Made by a program: the position numbers and the translations under genes. A DNA stretch of 64,000 bases from Actinophytocola glycyrrhizae. GTDB taxonomy: Bacteria > Actinomycetota > Actinomycetes > Mycobacteriales > Pseudonocardiaceae. The stretch lies in contig NZ_JBHSIS010000006.1 of assembly GCF_042653545.1 (NCBI RefSeq), forward strand, positions 992,001-1,056,000, written 5' to 3'. Of the stretch, positions 42,657-51,801 are shown in pieces. Position 1 is the stretch's first letter; each line of letters begins with the position of its first letter. The notes under the pieces are model-generated. The model saw only the letters and a list, made by a program, of their open reading frames with translations, was not told the DNA's origin and did not search any database.

Positions 42657-43748
42657 ATGGGCGAACAGCGTCGCAGCGTCCGGGTGGCCATCATCGGCGT
42701 TGGCAACTGTGCCGCGTCGCTGGTGCAGGGCGTCCACTACTACCGTGACGCCGACCCGGAGACCCGCGTCCCCGGTCTGATGCACGTGCAGTTCGGCGAC
42801 TACCACGTACGGGACGTGGAGTTCGTCGCCGCGTTCGACGTGGACGCCAAGAAGGTCGGCCGCGACCTCTCCGAGGCGATCGTCGCGAGCGAGAACAACA
42901 CGATCAAGATCTGTGACGTCCCGCCGCTCGGCGTGACCGTCCAGCGCGGCCACACGTTCGACGGCCTCGGCGAGTACTACAGCGAGATCATCACCGAGTC
43001 CGACGAGGAGCCGGTCGACATCGTCGCGGCACTGCGTGAGGCGAAGGTCGACGTGCTGGTGTCCTACCTGCCGGTGGGCTCCGAGGACGCGGACCGCTTC
43101 TACGCCCAGTGCGCGATCGACGCCGGGGTGGCGTTCGTCAACGCGCTCCCGGTGTTCATCGCGTCGGACCCGGAGTGGGCGGCCAAGTTCACCGAGGCGG
43201 GCGTGCCGATCGTCGGTGACGACATCAAGTCCCAGGTCGGCGCCACCATCACCCACCGGGTGATGGCGAAGCTGTTCGAGGACCGGGGGGTCGAGCTGCT
43301 GCGCACCTACCAGCTCAACTTCGGCGGCAACATGGACTTCATGAACATGCTGGAGCGCAAGCGGCTCCAGTCGAAGAAGATCTCCAAGACGCAGTCGGTG
43401 ACCTCGCAGATCCCGCACGAGATGGCGAAGGCGGACGTGCACATCGGCCCGTCCGACCACGTGCCGTGGCTGGACGACCGCAAGTGGGCCTACGTGCGCC
43501 TGGAGGGCAAGTCGTTCGGCGACACGCCGCTGAACCTGGAGTACAAGCTGGAGGTCTGGGACTCCCCGAACTCGGCCGGCGTGATCATCGACGCGGTGCG
43601 TGCCGCGAAGATCGCACTGGACCGCGGCATCGGCGGCCCGATCCTCTCGGCGTCGTCGTACTTCATGAAGTCGCCGCCGGAGCAGTACTCCGACACGGAG
43701 GCCTACGACGCGGTGGAGAAGTTCATCGCGGGTGAGCTGGAGCGCTGA
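42657..43748 (+). CDS. ino1: Inositol-3-phosphate synthase
   Basis: This NAD-dependent enzyme converts glucose-6-phosphate to inositol-1-phosphate, the first step toward phosphatidylinositol, mycothiol and related compounds. The 363-residue protein has the NAD motif VAIIGVGNCAASLVQG, the SENNTIK active-site region, VSYLPVGSE, GDDIKSQVGATITHR, and NFGGNMDFMNM. The ATG at 42657 has GAGAAGGAGA upstream. The 3' end overlaps the convergent HxlR gene by 26 bases. Its place next to the PadR gene matches mycobacterial and Streptomyces synteny. Confidence 0.97.
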   Translation: MGEQRRSVRVAIIGVGNCAASLVQGVHYYRDADPETRVPGLMHVQFGDYHVRDVEFVAAFDVDAKKVGRDLSEAIVASENNTIKICDVPPLGVTVQRGHTFDGLGEYYSEIITESDEEPVDIVAALREAKVDVLVSYLPVGSEDADRFYAQCAIDAGVAFVNALPVFIASDPEWAAKFTEAGVPIVGDDIKSQVGATITHRVMAKLFEDRGVELLRTYQLNFGGNMDFMNMLERKRLQSKKISKTQSVTSQIPHEMAKADVHIGPSDHVPWLDDRKWAYVRLEGKSFGDTPLNLEYKLEVWDSPNSAGVIIDAVRAAKIALDRGIGGPILSASSYFMKSPPEQYSDTEAYDAVEKFIAGELER

Positions 43749-44121
43749 CCGGCTGGTGGTCCGCGCGGCGGTCGTACGCCGCGCGGGCCTCGTCGATCTC
43801 GCCGGAGTGGTCGACGGCCCAGTTCATCAGCGCGCACACGGTCTCGGACAGGGTCAGGCCGAGCTTCGTGAGCCGGTAGTCGACGCGGGGCGGCACCACG
43901 GGGTGGACGGTGCGCTCGACGAGCCCGTCCCGTTCCAGCGTGCGCAGGGTCGAGGTCAGCATGCGCTGGCTGATGCCGTCGATCGCGCGGCGCAGCTCGG
44001 TGAACCGCAGCGTGGTGGCGCCGAGCGAGTAGATCACCGAGATCGACCACTTGTCGCCGACGCGGTCCAGGATGTGGCGCGCGTGACACAGCCGGGGGTC
44101 CGGCGCGTCCGCTAGCTCCAC
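43723..44121 (-). CDS. HxlR-family transcriptional regulator
   Basis: The 132-residue protein has the HxlR winged helix: CHARHILDRVGDKWSISVIYSL with a cysteine near the start, then LRFTELRRAIDGISQRMLTSTLRTLERDGLVERTV. HxlR proteins often sense electrophiles or oxidants through such a cysteine. It is divergent from the LUD-domain gene, so control of that gene is likely. The GTG start is at 44121, and the 3' end overlaps ino1. Confidence 0.9.
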   Translation of the reverse strand: MELADAPDPRLCHARHILDRVGDKWSISVIYSLGATTLRFTELRRAIDGISQRMLTSTLRTLERDGLVERTVHPVVPPRVDYRLTKLGLTLSETVCALMNWAVDHSGEIDEARAAYDRRADHQPVSAPAHPR

Positions 44122-44231
44122 GGTTACCTCCAGCTCACCGAAGCAGAAAAAGGTGCCTTCTTCTCAGCGTCACCATAGTTCCTCACGATGGGGTCAGTTA
44201 CCAGTCGGAACTGCCCTTGAAAGGGAACTTC

Positions 44232-44873
44232 ATGACCATCGAGGCCACCACAGACCCGCTGCCCGTCGACCAGGCGTTCGCCCGGCCCGCCGACCACGAG
44301 GCGATCAGCCGGGCCGCCAAGGGCCTGTCCGAGCGCAACTACACCACGCACGTCGTCGACACCGTCGCCGACGCCCGCGCGCTCGTCCGCGACCTGCTCC
44401 CCCGCGACAAGGCGATCTTCACCGCCAACAGTGAGAGCGTCCGCCTCTCCGGCCTGGGCGCCGACATCGACGAGGGCGGCGAGTTCGTCTCCGTCCGAGC
44501 CAGGCTCGCGGGCGTCGACCCGGCCGACATCCGCGCGCAGATCACCATCGGCGCCACGCCGGAGGTGATCCTCGGCAGCGTGCACGCGGTCACCGAGGAC
44601 GGCCTGCTGGTCGTGACCTCGTTCACCGGCAGCCAACTGGGCCCGTACGCCGCGGGCGCGGAGCAGGTGGTCTACGTCGTCGGCGCGCAGAAGGTCGTCC
44701 CCGACCTCGACACCGCGCTGCGTCGCGTCCGCGCCCACAGCCTGCCGCTCGTGCGGAACGTCATGCGGGAGCGGGGCATGGACTCGGCCGTGGGCAAGAC
44801 CCTCATCCTGGAGCGGGAGTTCCTGTCCGACCGTGCGACCGTCGTGCTGACCAGGGAGGCGATCGGCTTCTGA
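44232..44873 (+). CDS. LUD-domain (LutC-like) protein
   Basis: The 213-residue protein resembles LutC/YkgG-type LUD proteins: HEAISRAAKGLSERNYTTHVVDTVADAR, GATPEVILGSVHAVTEDGLLVVTS, GPYAAGAEQVVYVVGAQKVV and RTLILERE-like terminus. The Lut proteins take part in lactate oxidation, but no iron-sulfur partners are present here, so the role is open. The ATG at 44232 has AAGGGAAC upstream. Divergent HxlR is the likely regulator; an imperfect AGTT-AACT palindrome lies between the genes. Confidence 0.88.
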   Translation: MTIEATTDPLPVDQAFARPADHEAISRAAKGLSERNYTTHVVDTVADARALVRDLLPRDKAIFTANSESVRLSGLGADIDEGGEFVSVRARLAGVDPADIRAQITIGATPEVILGSVHAVTEDGLLVVTSFTGSQLGPYAAGAEQVVYVVGAQKVVPDLDTALRRVRAHSLPLVRNVMRERGMDSAVGKTLILEREFLSDRATVVLTREAIGF

Positions 44874-44955
44874 ACCCGGGTTCGACGCAGGGCTTCGGCG
44901 TGCTGGAGTGCGATCACCTGATCACAGTCCGTGTGACCGGCGCGGACAATCAGCT

Positions 44956-44977
44956 GTTCATCCTGACTTCACCCGGA
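44956..44977 (+). promoter_or_regulatory. PHO box (PhoP-type direct repeats)
   Basis: GTTCATCCTGA (44956-44966) and CTTCACCCGGA (44967-44977) are two adjacent 11-base direct repeats matching the actinobacterial PhoP consensus (GTTCACCnnnn). They lie about 70 bases before the first PhoX-like gene. Confidence 0.7.
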
Positions 44978-45045
44978 CCACGCATGCCGCTGGTCTTCGC
45001 CTCCTAGCGTCGGGCCGTTCCCAGACCTGACAGTGGAGGCCAAGC

Positions 45046-47085
45046 GTGTCCCCAGCCGACAAACCCCGGCTCCTCCCGTTGTTCACCAGCAACCCCAAGG
45101 GCGGCCGGTCCTCGATCACCTGCCTCTACCGGTGCGGCAACGCCTGCGCGCACGACGCGCCGAACACCTCGGACAACACCTACTTCGCCGACGTGGTCGC
45201 CGACGTCGTCGACCGGCGCAAGATGCTCAAGGCGGGTGCGGTGATCGCGGTCGCGGGTGCCGGCCTGGCCACCGTCGGCGCCGGGACCTCGGTCGCGACG
45301 CCGGGGCGGCACGGCGGTGGGCACGGCGGCGGCCTTGACTTCGAACCGGTCGCCCCGAACGACCTCGACGCGCTGGTCGTGCCGAAGGGCTACGAGCAGG
45401 ACGTGGTGATCCGCTGGGGCGACCCGGTGCTCCCGGGCGCGCCGCGGTTCGACTTCGCCAACCAGACCGCGGCCGCGCAGGCCAGGCAGTTCGGCTACAA
45501 CAACGACTTCTGCGGTCTCGTGCCGCTCGGCCGCGACCGGTACCTCATGGTGTCCAACCACGAGTACACGACCGAGTCGGCCATGTTCTTCGGCTACGAC
45601 CCGGCCAACCCGACCCGCGAGCAGGTGGAGATCGCGTGGGCCGCGCACGGGCTGTCGGTCGTCGTGGTCGAGGAGAACCGCCGCGGTGGTCTCGAGGTGA
45701 AGCTGGACCGGCACTACAACCGCCGCGTCACGATGACCACCCCGTTCGCGGTGCGGGGCCCGGCCGCGGGCTCGAAGTACCTGAGGACCTCGGCCGACCC
45801 GACCGGGCGCCGCGTACTCGGCACGCAGAACAACTGCGCGGGCGGGGTCACACCGTGGGGCACGATCCTGTCCGGCGAGGAGAACTTCAACCAGTACTTC
45901 GCCAACGCCGACGCCGTCACCGACCCGGTCGCCAAGGCACGCAACAGCCGCTACGGCCTCTCGGGCGGCGCGTCGCAGCGCAAGTGGGAGCGGTTCGACA
46001 AGCGTTTCGACCTCGCGCGGGAACCCAACGAGGCCAACCGGTTCGGCTGGGTCGTCGAGATCGACCCGCTCGACCCGCACTCGGCGCCGGTGAAGCACAC
46101 CGCGCTCGGCCGGTTCAAGCACGAGGGCGCGAACGTGATCGTCGCGCGGAACGGGCACGTGGTCGCCTACATGGGCGACGACGAGCGGTTCGACTACATG
46201 TACAAGTTCGTCACCGACGGCAGGTACAAGCCGGGCAACAGCCGCTACGCCCGTGAGCACAACAAGAAGCTGCTCGACTCGGGCACGCTGTACGTCGCGA
46301 AGTTCACCGGCGACAGCCCGGCCGCCGAGATCGACGGCTCCGGCACGGTCCCGGCCGACGGCGAGTTCGACGGCTCCGGCGAGTGGATCCCGCTGGCGCA
46401 CAACGACAGGTCGTTCGTGCCCGGCTTCACCGCGGAGGAGGTGTACGTCTTCACGCGCCTCGCGGCCGACGTCGTCGGCCCGACCAAGATGGACCGGCCG
46501 GAGGACGTCGAGCCGAGCCTGCGCAACGGCCGCATCTACGCCGCGCTCACCAACAACACCGACCGCGGCAAGGCGGGCAGGGAGGGCCCGACCGAGCCCA
46601 ACCCGCGCGTGGCCAACAAGCACGGGCACGTGCTGGAGCTGGCGGAGCGCGGCGGCGACCACACCGGCACCCGGTTCTCCTGGAAGGTGCTGCTGCTCTG
46701 CGGTGACCCGAACTCGCCGGACACCTACTTCGCGGGCTACGACAAGACGCAGGTCAGCCCGATCTCGTGCCCGGACAACGTGGCGTTCGACAGCAAGGGC
46801 AACCTGTGGATCTCCACGGACGGCAACGCGCTGTCGCACAACGACGGCCTGTTCGCGGTGCCGGTCGAGGGCCGCGAGCGCGGGCACGTCAAGCAGTTCC
46901 TGACGGTGCCCGACGGTGCGGAGACCTGCGGGCCGGTCGTGACCGACGACTTCGTGCTGGTGTCGGTGCAGCACCCCGGTGAGCTGGACGGCGCGAGCGC
47001 GGACAACCCGCTGTCGCACTGGCCGGACGGCGGCGACTCGCAGCCGAGGCCCTCGGTCGTGGCGGTGTGGAAGAAGCGCCGCTGA
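45046..47085 (+). CDS. PhoX-family Tat-exported alkaline phosphatase, copy 1
   Basis: The 679-residue protein has a long N-terminal region with conserved Cys residues (CLYRCGNACAHDAPNTSDNTYF) and a twin-arginine motif, DRRKMLKAGA, followed by a hydrophobic helix, so export is by Tat. The mature part is a DUF839/PhoX beta-propeller-like domain with acidic loops (GYNNDFCGLVPLGRDRYLMVSNHEY, NNCAGGVTPWGTILSGEEN) that bind calcium and iron in the family. It hydrolyses phosphate esters when phosphate is scarce. The upstream PHO box supports PhoP control. GGAGG lies six bases before the GTG start. A close paralogue follows directly. Confidence 0.92.
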   Translation: MSPADKPRLLPLFTSNPKGGRSSITCLYRCGNACAHDAPNTSDNTYFADVVADVVDRRKMLKAGAVIAVAGAGLATVGAGTSVATPGRHGGGHGGGLDFEPVAPNDLDALVVPKGYEQDVVIRWGDPVLPGAPRFDFANQTAAAQARQFGYNNDFCGLVPLGRDRYLMVSNHEYTTESAMFFGYDPANPTREQVEIAWAAHGLSVVVVEENRRGGLEVKLDRHYNRRVTMTTPFAVRGPAAGSKYLRTSADPTGRRVLGTQNNCAGGVTPWGTILSGEENFNQYFANADAVTDPVAKARNSRYGLSGGASQRKWERFDKRFDLAREPNEANRFGWVVEIDPLDPHSAPVKHTALGRFKHEGANVIVARNGHVVAYMGDDERFDYMYKFVTDGRYKPGNSRYAREHNKKLLDSGTLYVAKFTGDSPAAEIDGSGTVPADGEFDGSGEWIPLAHNDRSFVPGFTAEEVYVFTRLAADVVGPTKMDRPEDVEPSLRNGRIYAALTNNTDRGKAGREGPTEPNPRVANKHGHVLELAERGGDHTGTRFSWKVLLLCGDPNSPDTYFAGYDKTQVSPISCPDNVAFDSKGNLWISTDGNALSHNDGLFAVPVEGRERGHVKQFLTVPDGAETCGPVVTDDFVLVSVQHPGELDGASADNPLSHWPDGGDSQPRPSVVAVWKKRR

Positions 47086-47095
47086 CCCGTTCCTC

Positions 47096-47124
47096 TTGGC
47101 AGGGGACATCAGTCGTTCTACGGT
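47096..47124 (+). promoter_or_regulatory. Promoter of the second PhoX-like gene (leaderless)
   Basis: TTGGCA (47096-47101) and TACGGT (47119-47124) are 17 bases apart. The ATG at 47131 is six bases after the -10 box, so the transcript would start at the start codon. Confidence 0.55.
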
Positions 47125-47130
47125 CGGCTG

Positions 47131-49155
47131 ATGTTCCCTGCTGACGGACGAAAACTTCTGCCACTGTTCACCGGCCATTCACCCCGGCGCGCGGCCACCA
47201 CCTGCCGGTACCGGTGCGGGGACGCGTGTGCCCACGAGGCGCCCAACACCTCGGACAACCCCTACTTCGGCGACGTCGTCCGGGAGATCGTCAGCCGCCG
47301 CAACGTGCTGAAGGCCGGTGCCGTCCTCGCCGCCGCCGGTGCGAGCATGGCGACGGTCTCCGCGCCGGTCGCCGCGGCTCCCGGCAAGACGGGCAGGCCG
47401 GGGCACGGACTGGACTTCACCCCGGTCGCCCCCAACACCCTCGACGCGGTCGTCGTGCCGGACGGCTACGAGCAGGACGTCCTGATCCGCTGGGGTGACC
47501 CGGTGCTGCCGGACGCGCCCGAATGGGACTTCGCCAACCAGTCCGCGGCCGCGCAGGCCAGGCAGTTCGGGTTCAACAACGACTTCTGCGGTCTCGTGCC
47601 GCTCGGCCGCGACCGGTACCTCATGGTGTCCAACCACGAGTACACCAGCGAGAACCACATGTTCCACGGCTGGGACCCCGCCAACCCGACCCGTGAGCAG
47701 GCCGAGATCGCGTGGGCAGCGCACGGGCTGTCGGTCGTGGTGGTGGAGCGCGACCGCGCGGGGCGGCTCGAGGTGAAGCTCGACCGGCACTACAACCGGC
47801 GGATCACGCTGCGCACCCCGTTCACGGTGCGTGGCCCGGCCGCCGGCTCGCTGCTGCTGCGCACCAGCGCCGATCCGGCGGGCCGGACCGTGCTCGGCAC
47901 GAAGAACAACTGCGCGGGCGGGGTCACGCCGTGGGGCACGATCCTGTCCGGCGAGGAGAACGTCAACCAGTACTTCGCCAACGCAGACGCCGTGACCGAC
48001 CCGGTGGCCCGCGCCCGGCTCGCCCGCTACGGCTTCCCGGCAGGCGCGACCGAACGCAAGTGGGAACGGTTCGACGACCGGTACGACCTGGCCAAGGAAC
48101 CCAACGAGGCCAACCGGTTCGGCTGGATCGTGGAGATCGACCCGCGCTCGCCGCACGAGAACCCGGTCAAGCACACGGCGCTGGGCCGGTTCAAGCACGA
48201 GGGCGCGAACGTCATCGTGGCCCGCGACGGCCGGGTCGTCGCGTACATGGGCGACGACGAGCGGTTCGAGTACCTGTACAAGTTCGTCTCCGACGGGAAG
48301 TTCAAACGCGGCGAGGGCCGCCACGCCCGTGAGCACAACAAGAGGCTGCTCGACTCGGGCACGCTGTACGTCGCGAAGTTCACCGGCGACAGCCCCGCGG
48401 CCGAGATCGACGGCTCCGGCCGCCTCCCGTCCGACGGCGAGTTCGACGGCTCCGGCGAGTGGATCCCGTTGGCGCACAACGACAGGTCGCTCGTGCCCGG
48501 CTTCACCGCCGAGGAGGTCTACGTCTTCACCCGCGCGGCGGCCGACGTGGTCGGCGCGACGAAGATGGACCGGCCGGAGGACGTGGAGCCGAGCCTGCGC
48601 AACCGCAGGATGTACGCGGCGCTGACCAACAACAGCGAACGCGGCAACCCCGGCAAGGAAGGCGCGACCGAGGTCAACCCGCGGGTGCGGAACCGGCACG
48701 GGCACGTGCTGGAGCTGGCTGAGCGCCGCGACGACAACACGGCGACCACGTTCTCCTGGCAGCTGTTCCTGGTCTGCGGCGACCCGGCCGCGGACGACAC
48801 GTACTTCGGCGGGTACGACAAGAGCCAGGTCAGCCCGATCTCGTGCCCGGACAACGTGGCGTTCGACAGCAGGGGCAACCTGTGGATCTCCACGGACGGC
48901 AACGCGCTGGACTTCAACGACGGCGTGTTCGCGGTGCCGCTGGAAGGCCGCGAACGCGGGCACGTCAAGCAGTTCCTGACCGTGCCCGCCGGTGCGGAGG
49001 CGTGCGGGCCGGTCATCGACGACGACTTCGTGCTGGTGTCGGTGCAGCACCCCGGTGAGCTGGACGGCGCGAGCGCGGACAACCCGGCGTCGCACTGGCC
49101 GGACGGCGGCGACACGCAGCCGAGGCCGTCGGTGGTGGCTGTCTACCGTTCGTAG
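47131..49155 (+). CDS. PhoX-family Tat-exported alkaline phosphatase, copy 2
   Basis: The 674-residue protein is a tandem paralogue of the preceding gene with the same layout: CRYRCGDACAHEAPNTSDNPYF, twin-arginine SRRNVLKAGA, hydrophobic helix, and the DUF839 domain with the same acidic motifs. The two differ mainly in the first 100 residues and scattered surface positions. No Shine-Dalgarno precedes the ATG; a promoter with a 17-base spacer ends six bases before it, suggesting leaderless expression separate from copy 1. Confidence 0.92.
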   Translation: MFPADGRKLLPLFTGHSPRRAATTCRYRCGDACAHEAPNTSDNPYFGDVVREIVSRRNVLKAGAVLAAAGASMATVSAPVAAAPGKTGRPGHGLDFTPVAPNTLDAVVVPDGYEQDVLIRWGDPVLPDAPEWDFANQSAAAQARQFGFNNDFCGLVPLGRDRYLMVSNHEYTSENHMFHGWDPANPTREQAEIAWAAHGLSVVVVERDRAGRLEVKLDRHYNRRITLRTPFTVRGPAAGSLLLRTSADPAGRTVLGTKNNCAGGVTPWGTILSGEENVNQYFANADAVTDPVARARLARYGFPAGATERKWERFDDRYDLAKEPNEANRFGWIVEIDPRSPHENPVKHTALGRFKHEGANVIVARDGRVVAYMGDDERFEYLYKFVSDGKFKRGEGRHAREHNKRLLDSGTLYVAKFTGDSPAAEIDGSGRLPSDGEFDGSGEWIPLAHNDRSLVPGFTAEEVYVFTRAAADVVGATKMDRPEDVEPSLRNRRMYAALTNNSERGNPGKEGATEVNPRVRNRHGHVLELAERRDDNTATTFSWQLFLVCGDPAADDTYFGGYDKSQVSPISCPDNVAFDSRGNLWISTDGNALDFNDGVFAVPLEGRERGHVKQFLTVPAGAEACGPVIDDDFVLVSVQHPGELDGASADNPASHWPDGGDTQPRPSVVAVYRS

Positions 49156-49164
49156 AGTGGAGGC

Positions 49165-49854
49165 ATGACTGATCGTCCGCTCGCCCTGATCACCGGCGCG
49201 TCGAGGGGAATCGGCATGGCCGTCGCCGATTCCCTCGCGGGCACCCACGACCTGCTGCTCGGCGGCCGCGACGAGGAGGCGTTGTCGTCGCAGGCCGCCG
49301 GGCTGCCGTCGGCCCGCCCGTGGCCGGTGGAGCTGACCGACGACCGGGCGCTGGCGGCCGCGGTGGCCGGCATCGACCGCCTCGACGTGCTCGTGCACTC
49401 GGCGGGCATCTCCCGGCTCGGTGCGCTGACCGAGGTCACGGCGGCGGACTGGCGGGATTCGTACGAGCTGAACGTGGTGGCGGTCGTGGAGCTGACCCGG
49501 CTCCTGCTGCCCGCCCTGCGCGCGGCGGAAGGCCACGTCGTCCTGATCAACTCCGGCTCCGGGCTCAAGGCGAACCCCGGCTGGGGCGCGTACTCGGCCA
49601 GCAAGTTCGCGCTGCGGGCCTACTCGGACGTCCTGCGCGCGGAGGAGGAACCGAACGGCCTGCGCGTCACCTCCGTGCACCCCGGCCGCACGGCCACCGA
49701 CATGCAGAAGGCGGTCCGGGACTTCGAGGGCGGCGACTACGTGCCGGAGAAGTACATGCGCCCGGAGTCGGTCGCGGGCGTGGTGAAGGCCGCGATCGAG
49801 ACCCCGCGCGACGCACACGTGCACGAGATCGTGATCCGGCAGCCGAACCGCTGA
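49165..49854 (+). CDS. Short-chain dehydrogenase/reductase
   Basis: The 229-residue protein is a classical SDR: TGASRGIG cofactor motif at residues about 11-18, a central LVHSAGISR, catalytic Ser in NSGSGLK, and YSASK. The substrate is unknown. It begins ten bases after the second PhoX-like gene and shares a base with the next ATG (TGATG), so it is coupled to the SUKH-like gene. Confidence 0.92.
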   Translation: MTDRPLALITGASRGIGMAVADSLAGTHDLLLGGRDEEALSSQAAGLPSARPWPVELTDDRALAAAVAGIDRLDVLVHSAGISRLGALTEVTAADWRDSYELNVVAVVELTRLLLPALRAAEGHVVLINSGSGLKANPGWGAYSASKFALRAYSDVLRAEEEPNGLRVTSVHPGRTATDMQKAVRDFEGGDYVPEKYMRPESVAGVVKAAIETPRDAHVHEIVIRQPNR

Positions 49855-50489
49855 TGAACTGGGACCCGGTGGGGGTGCCGGACGGGCTGACCCAGCGTGC
49901 CCGCGCGTTCGTGCGTGCCCACTGCGTGCGCGTCGACGCGCTCGACGTCGCGGCGTGGCGGGAGCAGTGGCTCGGGTTCGGCGTCCCGCCCGCCGAGATC
50001 GACCGGGTGGCCGACTACCAGCGCCGGTGGGGCGGGCTCGCGTGCCCGCCCGCGCCGCTCTACGACGGCGGCCCCCGCTACCTCAACGCCGACACCCCGG
50101 AGCCGTCCCCGGACGAGGGCTGGTGGTTCGAGGCCGGACCGCGGCGCACCTCGGTGCCGTACGGCTTCATGATCGGCCCGACCGGCGAGTTCGGCATCCA
50201 CGGCGACCACTGGGTGCCGCTGCACGCGACCGTCGAGGGCTGGGTGGAGTCGCTGGCGCTCGCCAACCACGCGGCCGCGAACGCGCACCAGGTCACCCGG
50301 TTCACCGGCGACCAGGTTGCGGTCGTCGACCTCGACGAGTACGAGCTGGTGCCGGAGGTCGAGGGCCTCGCGGACTCGTGGTGGCGCGACGACGACACGC
50401 TCGTCGCGGTCTACACCGGTGAGGCGGAGGCGTTCGCGGCCCCGGACTCCCGCACCACCGTCGTCTACCGGTTCGCCAGCAGCGGTTAG
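49854..50489 (+). CDS. SMI1/KNR4 (SUKH)-like protein
   Basis: The 211-residue cytoplasmic protein has features reminiscent of SUKH proteins: an acidic N-terminal helix, then DRVADYQRRWGGLACPPAP and FGIHGDHWVPLHATVEGWVESLALAN. The similarity is by eye and weak. SUKH proteins are often immunity or regulatory partners, but no toxin is recognised here. The start overlaps the SDR stop and its 3' end overlaps the convergent amidohydrolase by four bases. Confidence 0.6.
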   Translation: MNWDPVGVPDGLTQRARAFVRAHCVRVDALDVAAWREQWLGFGVPPAEIDRVADYQRRWGGLACPPAPLYDGGPRYLNADTPEPSPDEGWWFEAGPRRTSVPYGFMIGPTGEFGIHGDHWVPLHATVEGWVESLALANHAAANAHQVTRFTGDQVAVVDLDEYELVPEVEGLADSWWRDDDTLVAVYTGEAEAFAAPDSRTTVVYRFASSG

Positions 50490-51781
50490 CGCAGGCGGGC
50501 CGTCACCGCACCGGCCTGTGCCTGCACCTTCGCGCGGTCGACCCTCGTCGGTTCGCGGTCCGCGACCACCTGTTCGCCGCCGACCCACACGTCCCGCACG
50601 TTGCGGGCGTTCGCGCCCCACACGAGGTTGGCCAGCAGGTGCTCGTCGGGCACCGACAGCCCGGCCGCGAACGCCTCGGTCGACGTGTCGACATGCACGA
50701 CGTCGGCCCAGCGGCCGGTTTCCAGCACGCCGATGTCGGTGCGCGACAACGCTTCCGCGCCACCTCTGGTCGCCATCAGCAGCACGTCCGCCGCGGTCAG
50801 CACCGCGGAGTCCATCGTCGCCAGCCGGGCGAGGAGCGCGGTCAGCCGCATCTCCTCCCACAGGTCGAGGTCGTCGTTGCTGGCCGGGCCGTCCGTGCCC
50901 AGCCCCACCGGCACCCCGGCCGCGCGCAGCTCCGGCACCCGCGCGATGCCCGACGCCAGCTTCGCGTTCGAGCCGGGGCAGTGCGCGACCGCGACCCCGT
51001 TGTCCGCGAAGATCTCGATGTCCGCGTCCGACAGGTGCACCGAGTGCGCGGCCAGCACCCGCCCGCCGAGCAGCCCGGCCGACTTCAGCAGCTTCGGCAC
51101 CGACCCGTGCGACGCCCGCTGCGCCGCGTCCTCGCCCGCCGACTCCGCCACGTGCATCAGCAGCAGCGCGTCCCGGGCGCGGGCGGCCTCGGCGACCATC
51201 GTCAGCGCGTCGGCCGACAGCGTGTACGCCGAGTGCGGGCCGTAGCCGATCTCGATGCGGTCGTGCGGCCGCAGCCCGTCGACGTCGATGCGTGCGCTGA
51301 CCTCGTCGAGCTGCGCACGCCAGCGCCACCCCGCGGTGTCGACGATCGCGGGCCCCAGCACCATCCTGGCCCCGGTCGCGAGCACGGCCCGCACCAGGTG
51401 GTCCGGCTGGAAGTACTGCTCGACGCTGGTCGTGATGCCGCCCCGCAGCATCTCCACCGAGCCGAGCAGCATGCCGGTTTCGATGTCCGACGGGGTCAGC
51501 AGCGCCTCAGCGGGCCAGATGACCTCCTGCAGCCACCGCAACAGCGGCAGGTCGCCGCCCATGCCGCGCAGCACCGTCATCGGGCTGTGCGCGTGCACGT
51601 TGATCATGCCGGGCATGAGGATGCCGTCCAGCGACCGCACGGGCGCGTCCGACGCGGGCGCGGTGTCCGCCGGGCCGACGTAGCCGAGGCGGCCGGACGA
51701 GTCGACGTCCACCACCGCGTCCCGCAGGACACCGCACGACGGGTCGCAGGGCAGGACGATCGGGGCACGCAGACGGAACAT
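50486..51781 (-). CDS. Amidohydrolase (MtaD/SsnA/chlorohydrolase type)
   Basis: The 431-residue metal-dependent hydrolase has the amidohydrolase pattern: an initial beta domain, then HxH in NVHAHSPMTVLRG, GPHSAYT, a His in MHVAES, a His in HCPGSNAKL, and the metal Asp in GTDGPASNDD. Closest families deaminate nucleoside-like or amino-triazine compounds (MTA/SAH deaminase, chlorohydrolases). Its ATG is 20 bases after the NOS-like stop on the same strand, so the two enzymes probably act together. Confidence 0.88.
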   Translation of the reverse strand: MFRLRAPIVLPCDPSCGVLRDAVVDVDSSGRLGYVGPADTAPASDAPVRSLDGILMPGMINVHAHSPMTVLRGMGGDLPLLRWLQEVIWPAEALLTPSDIETGMLLGSVEMLRGGITTSVEQYFQPDHLVRAVLATGARMVLGPAIVDTAGWRWRAQLDEVSARIDVDGLRPHDRIEIGYGPHSAYTLSADALTMVAEAARARDALLLMHVAESAGEDAAQRASHGSVPKLLKSAGLLGGRVLAAHSVHLSDADIEIFADNGVAVAHCPGSNAKLASGIARVPELRAAGVPVGLGTDGPASNDDLDLWEEMRLTALLARLATMDSAVLTAADVLLMATRGGAEALSRTDIGVLETGRWADVVHVDTSTEAFAAGLSVPDEHLLANLVWGANARNVRDVWVGGEQVVADREPTRVDRAKVQAQAGAVTARLR

Positions 51782-51801
51782 GCCGCGATCCTGCCAGGGG
51801 C

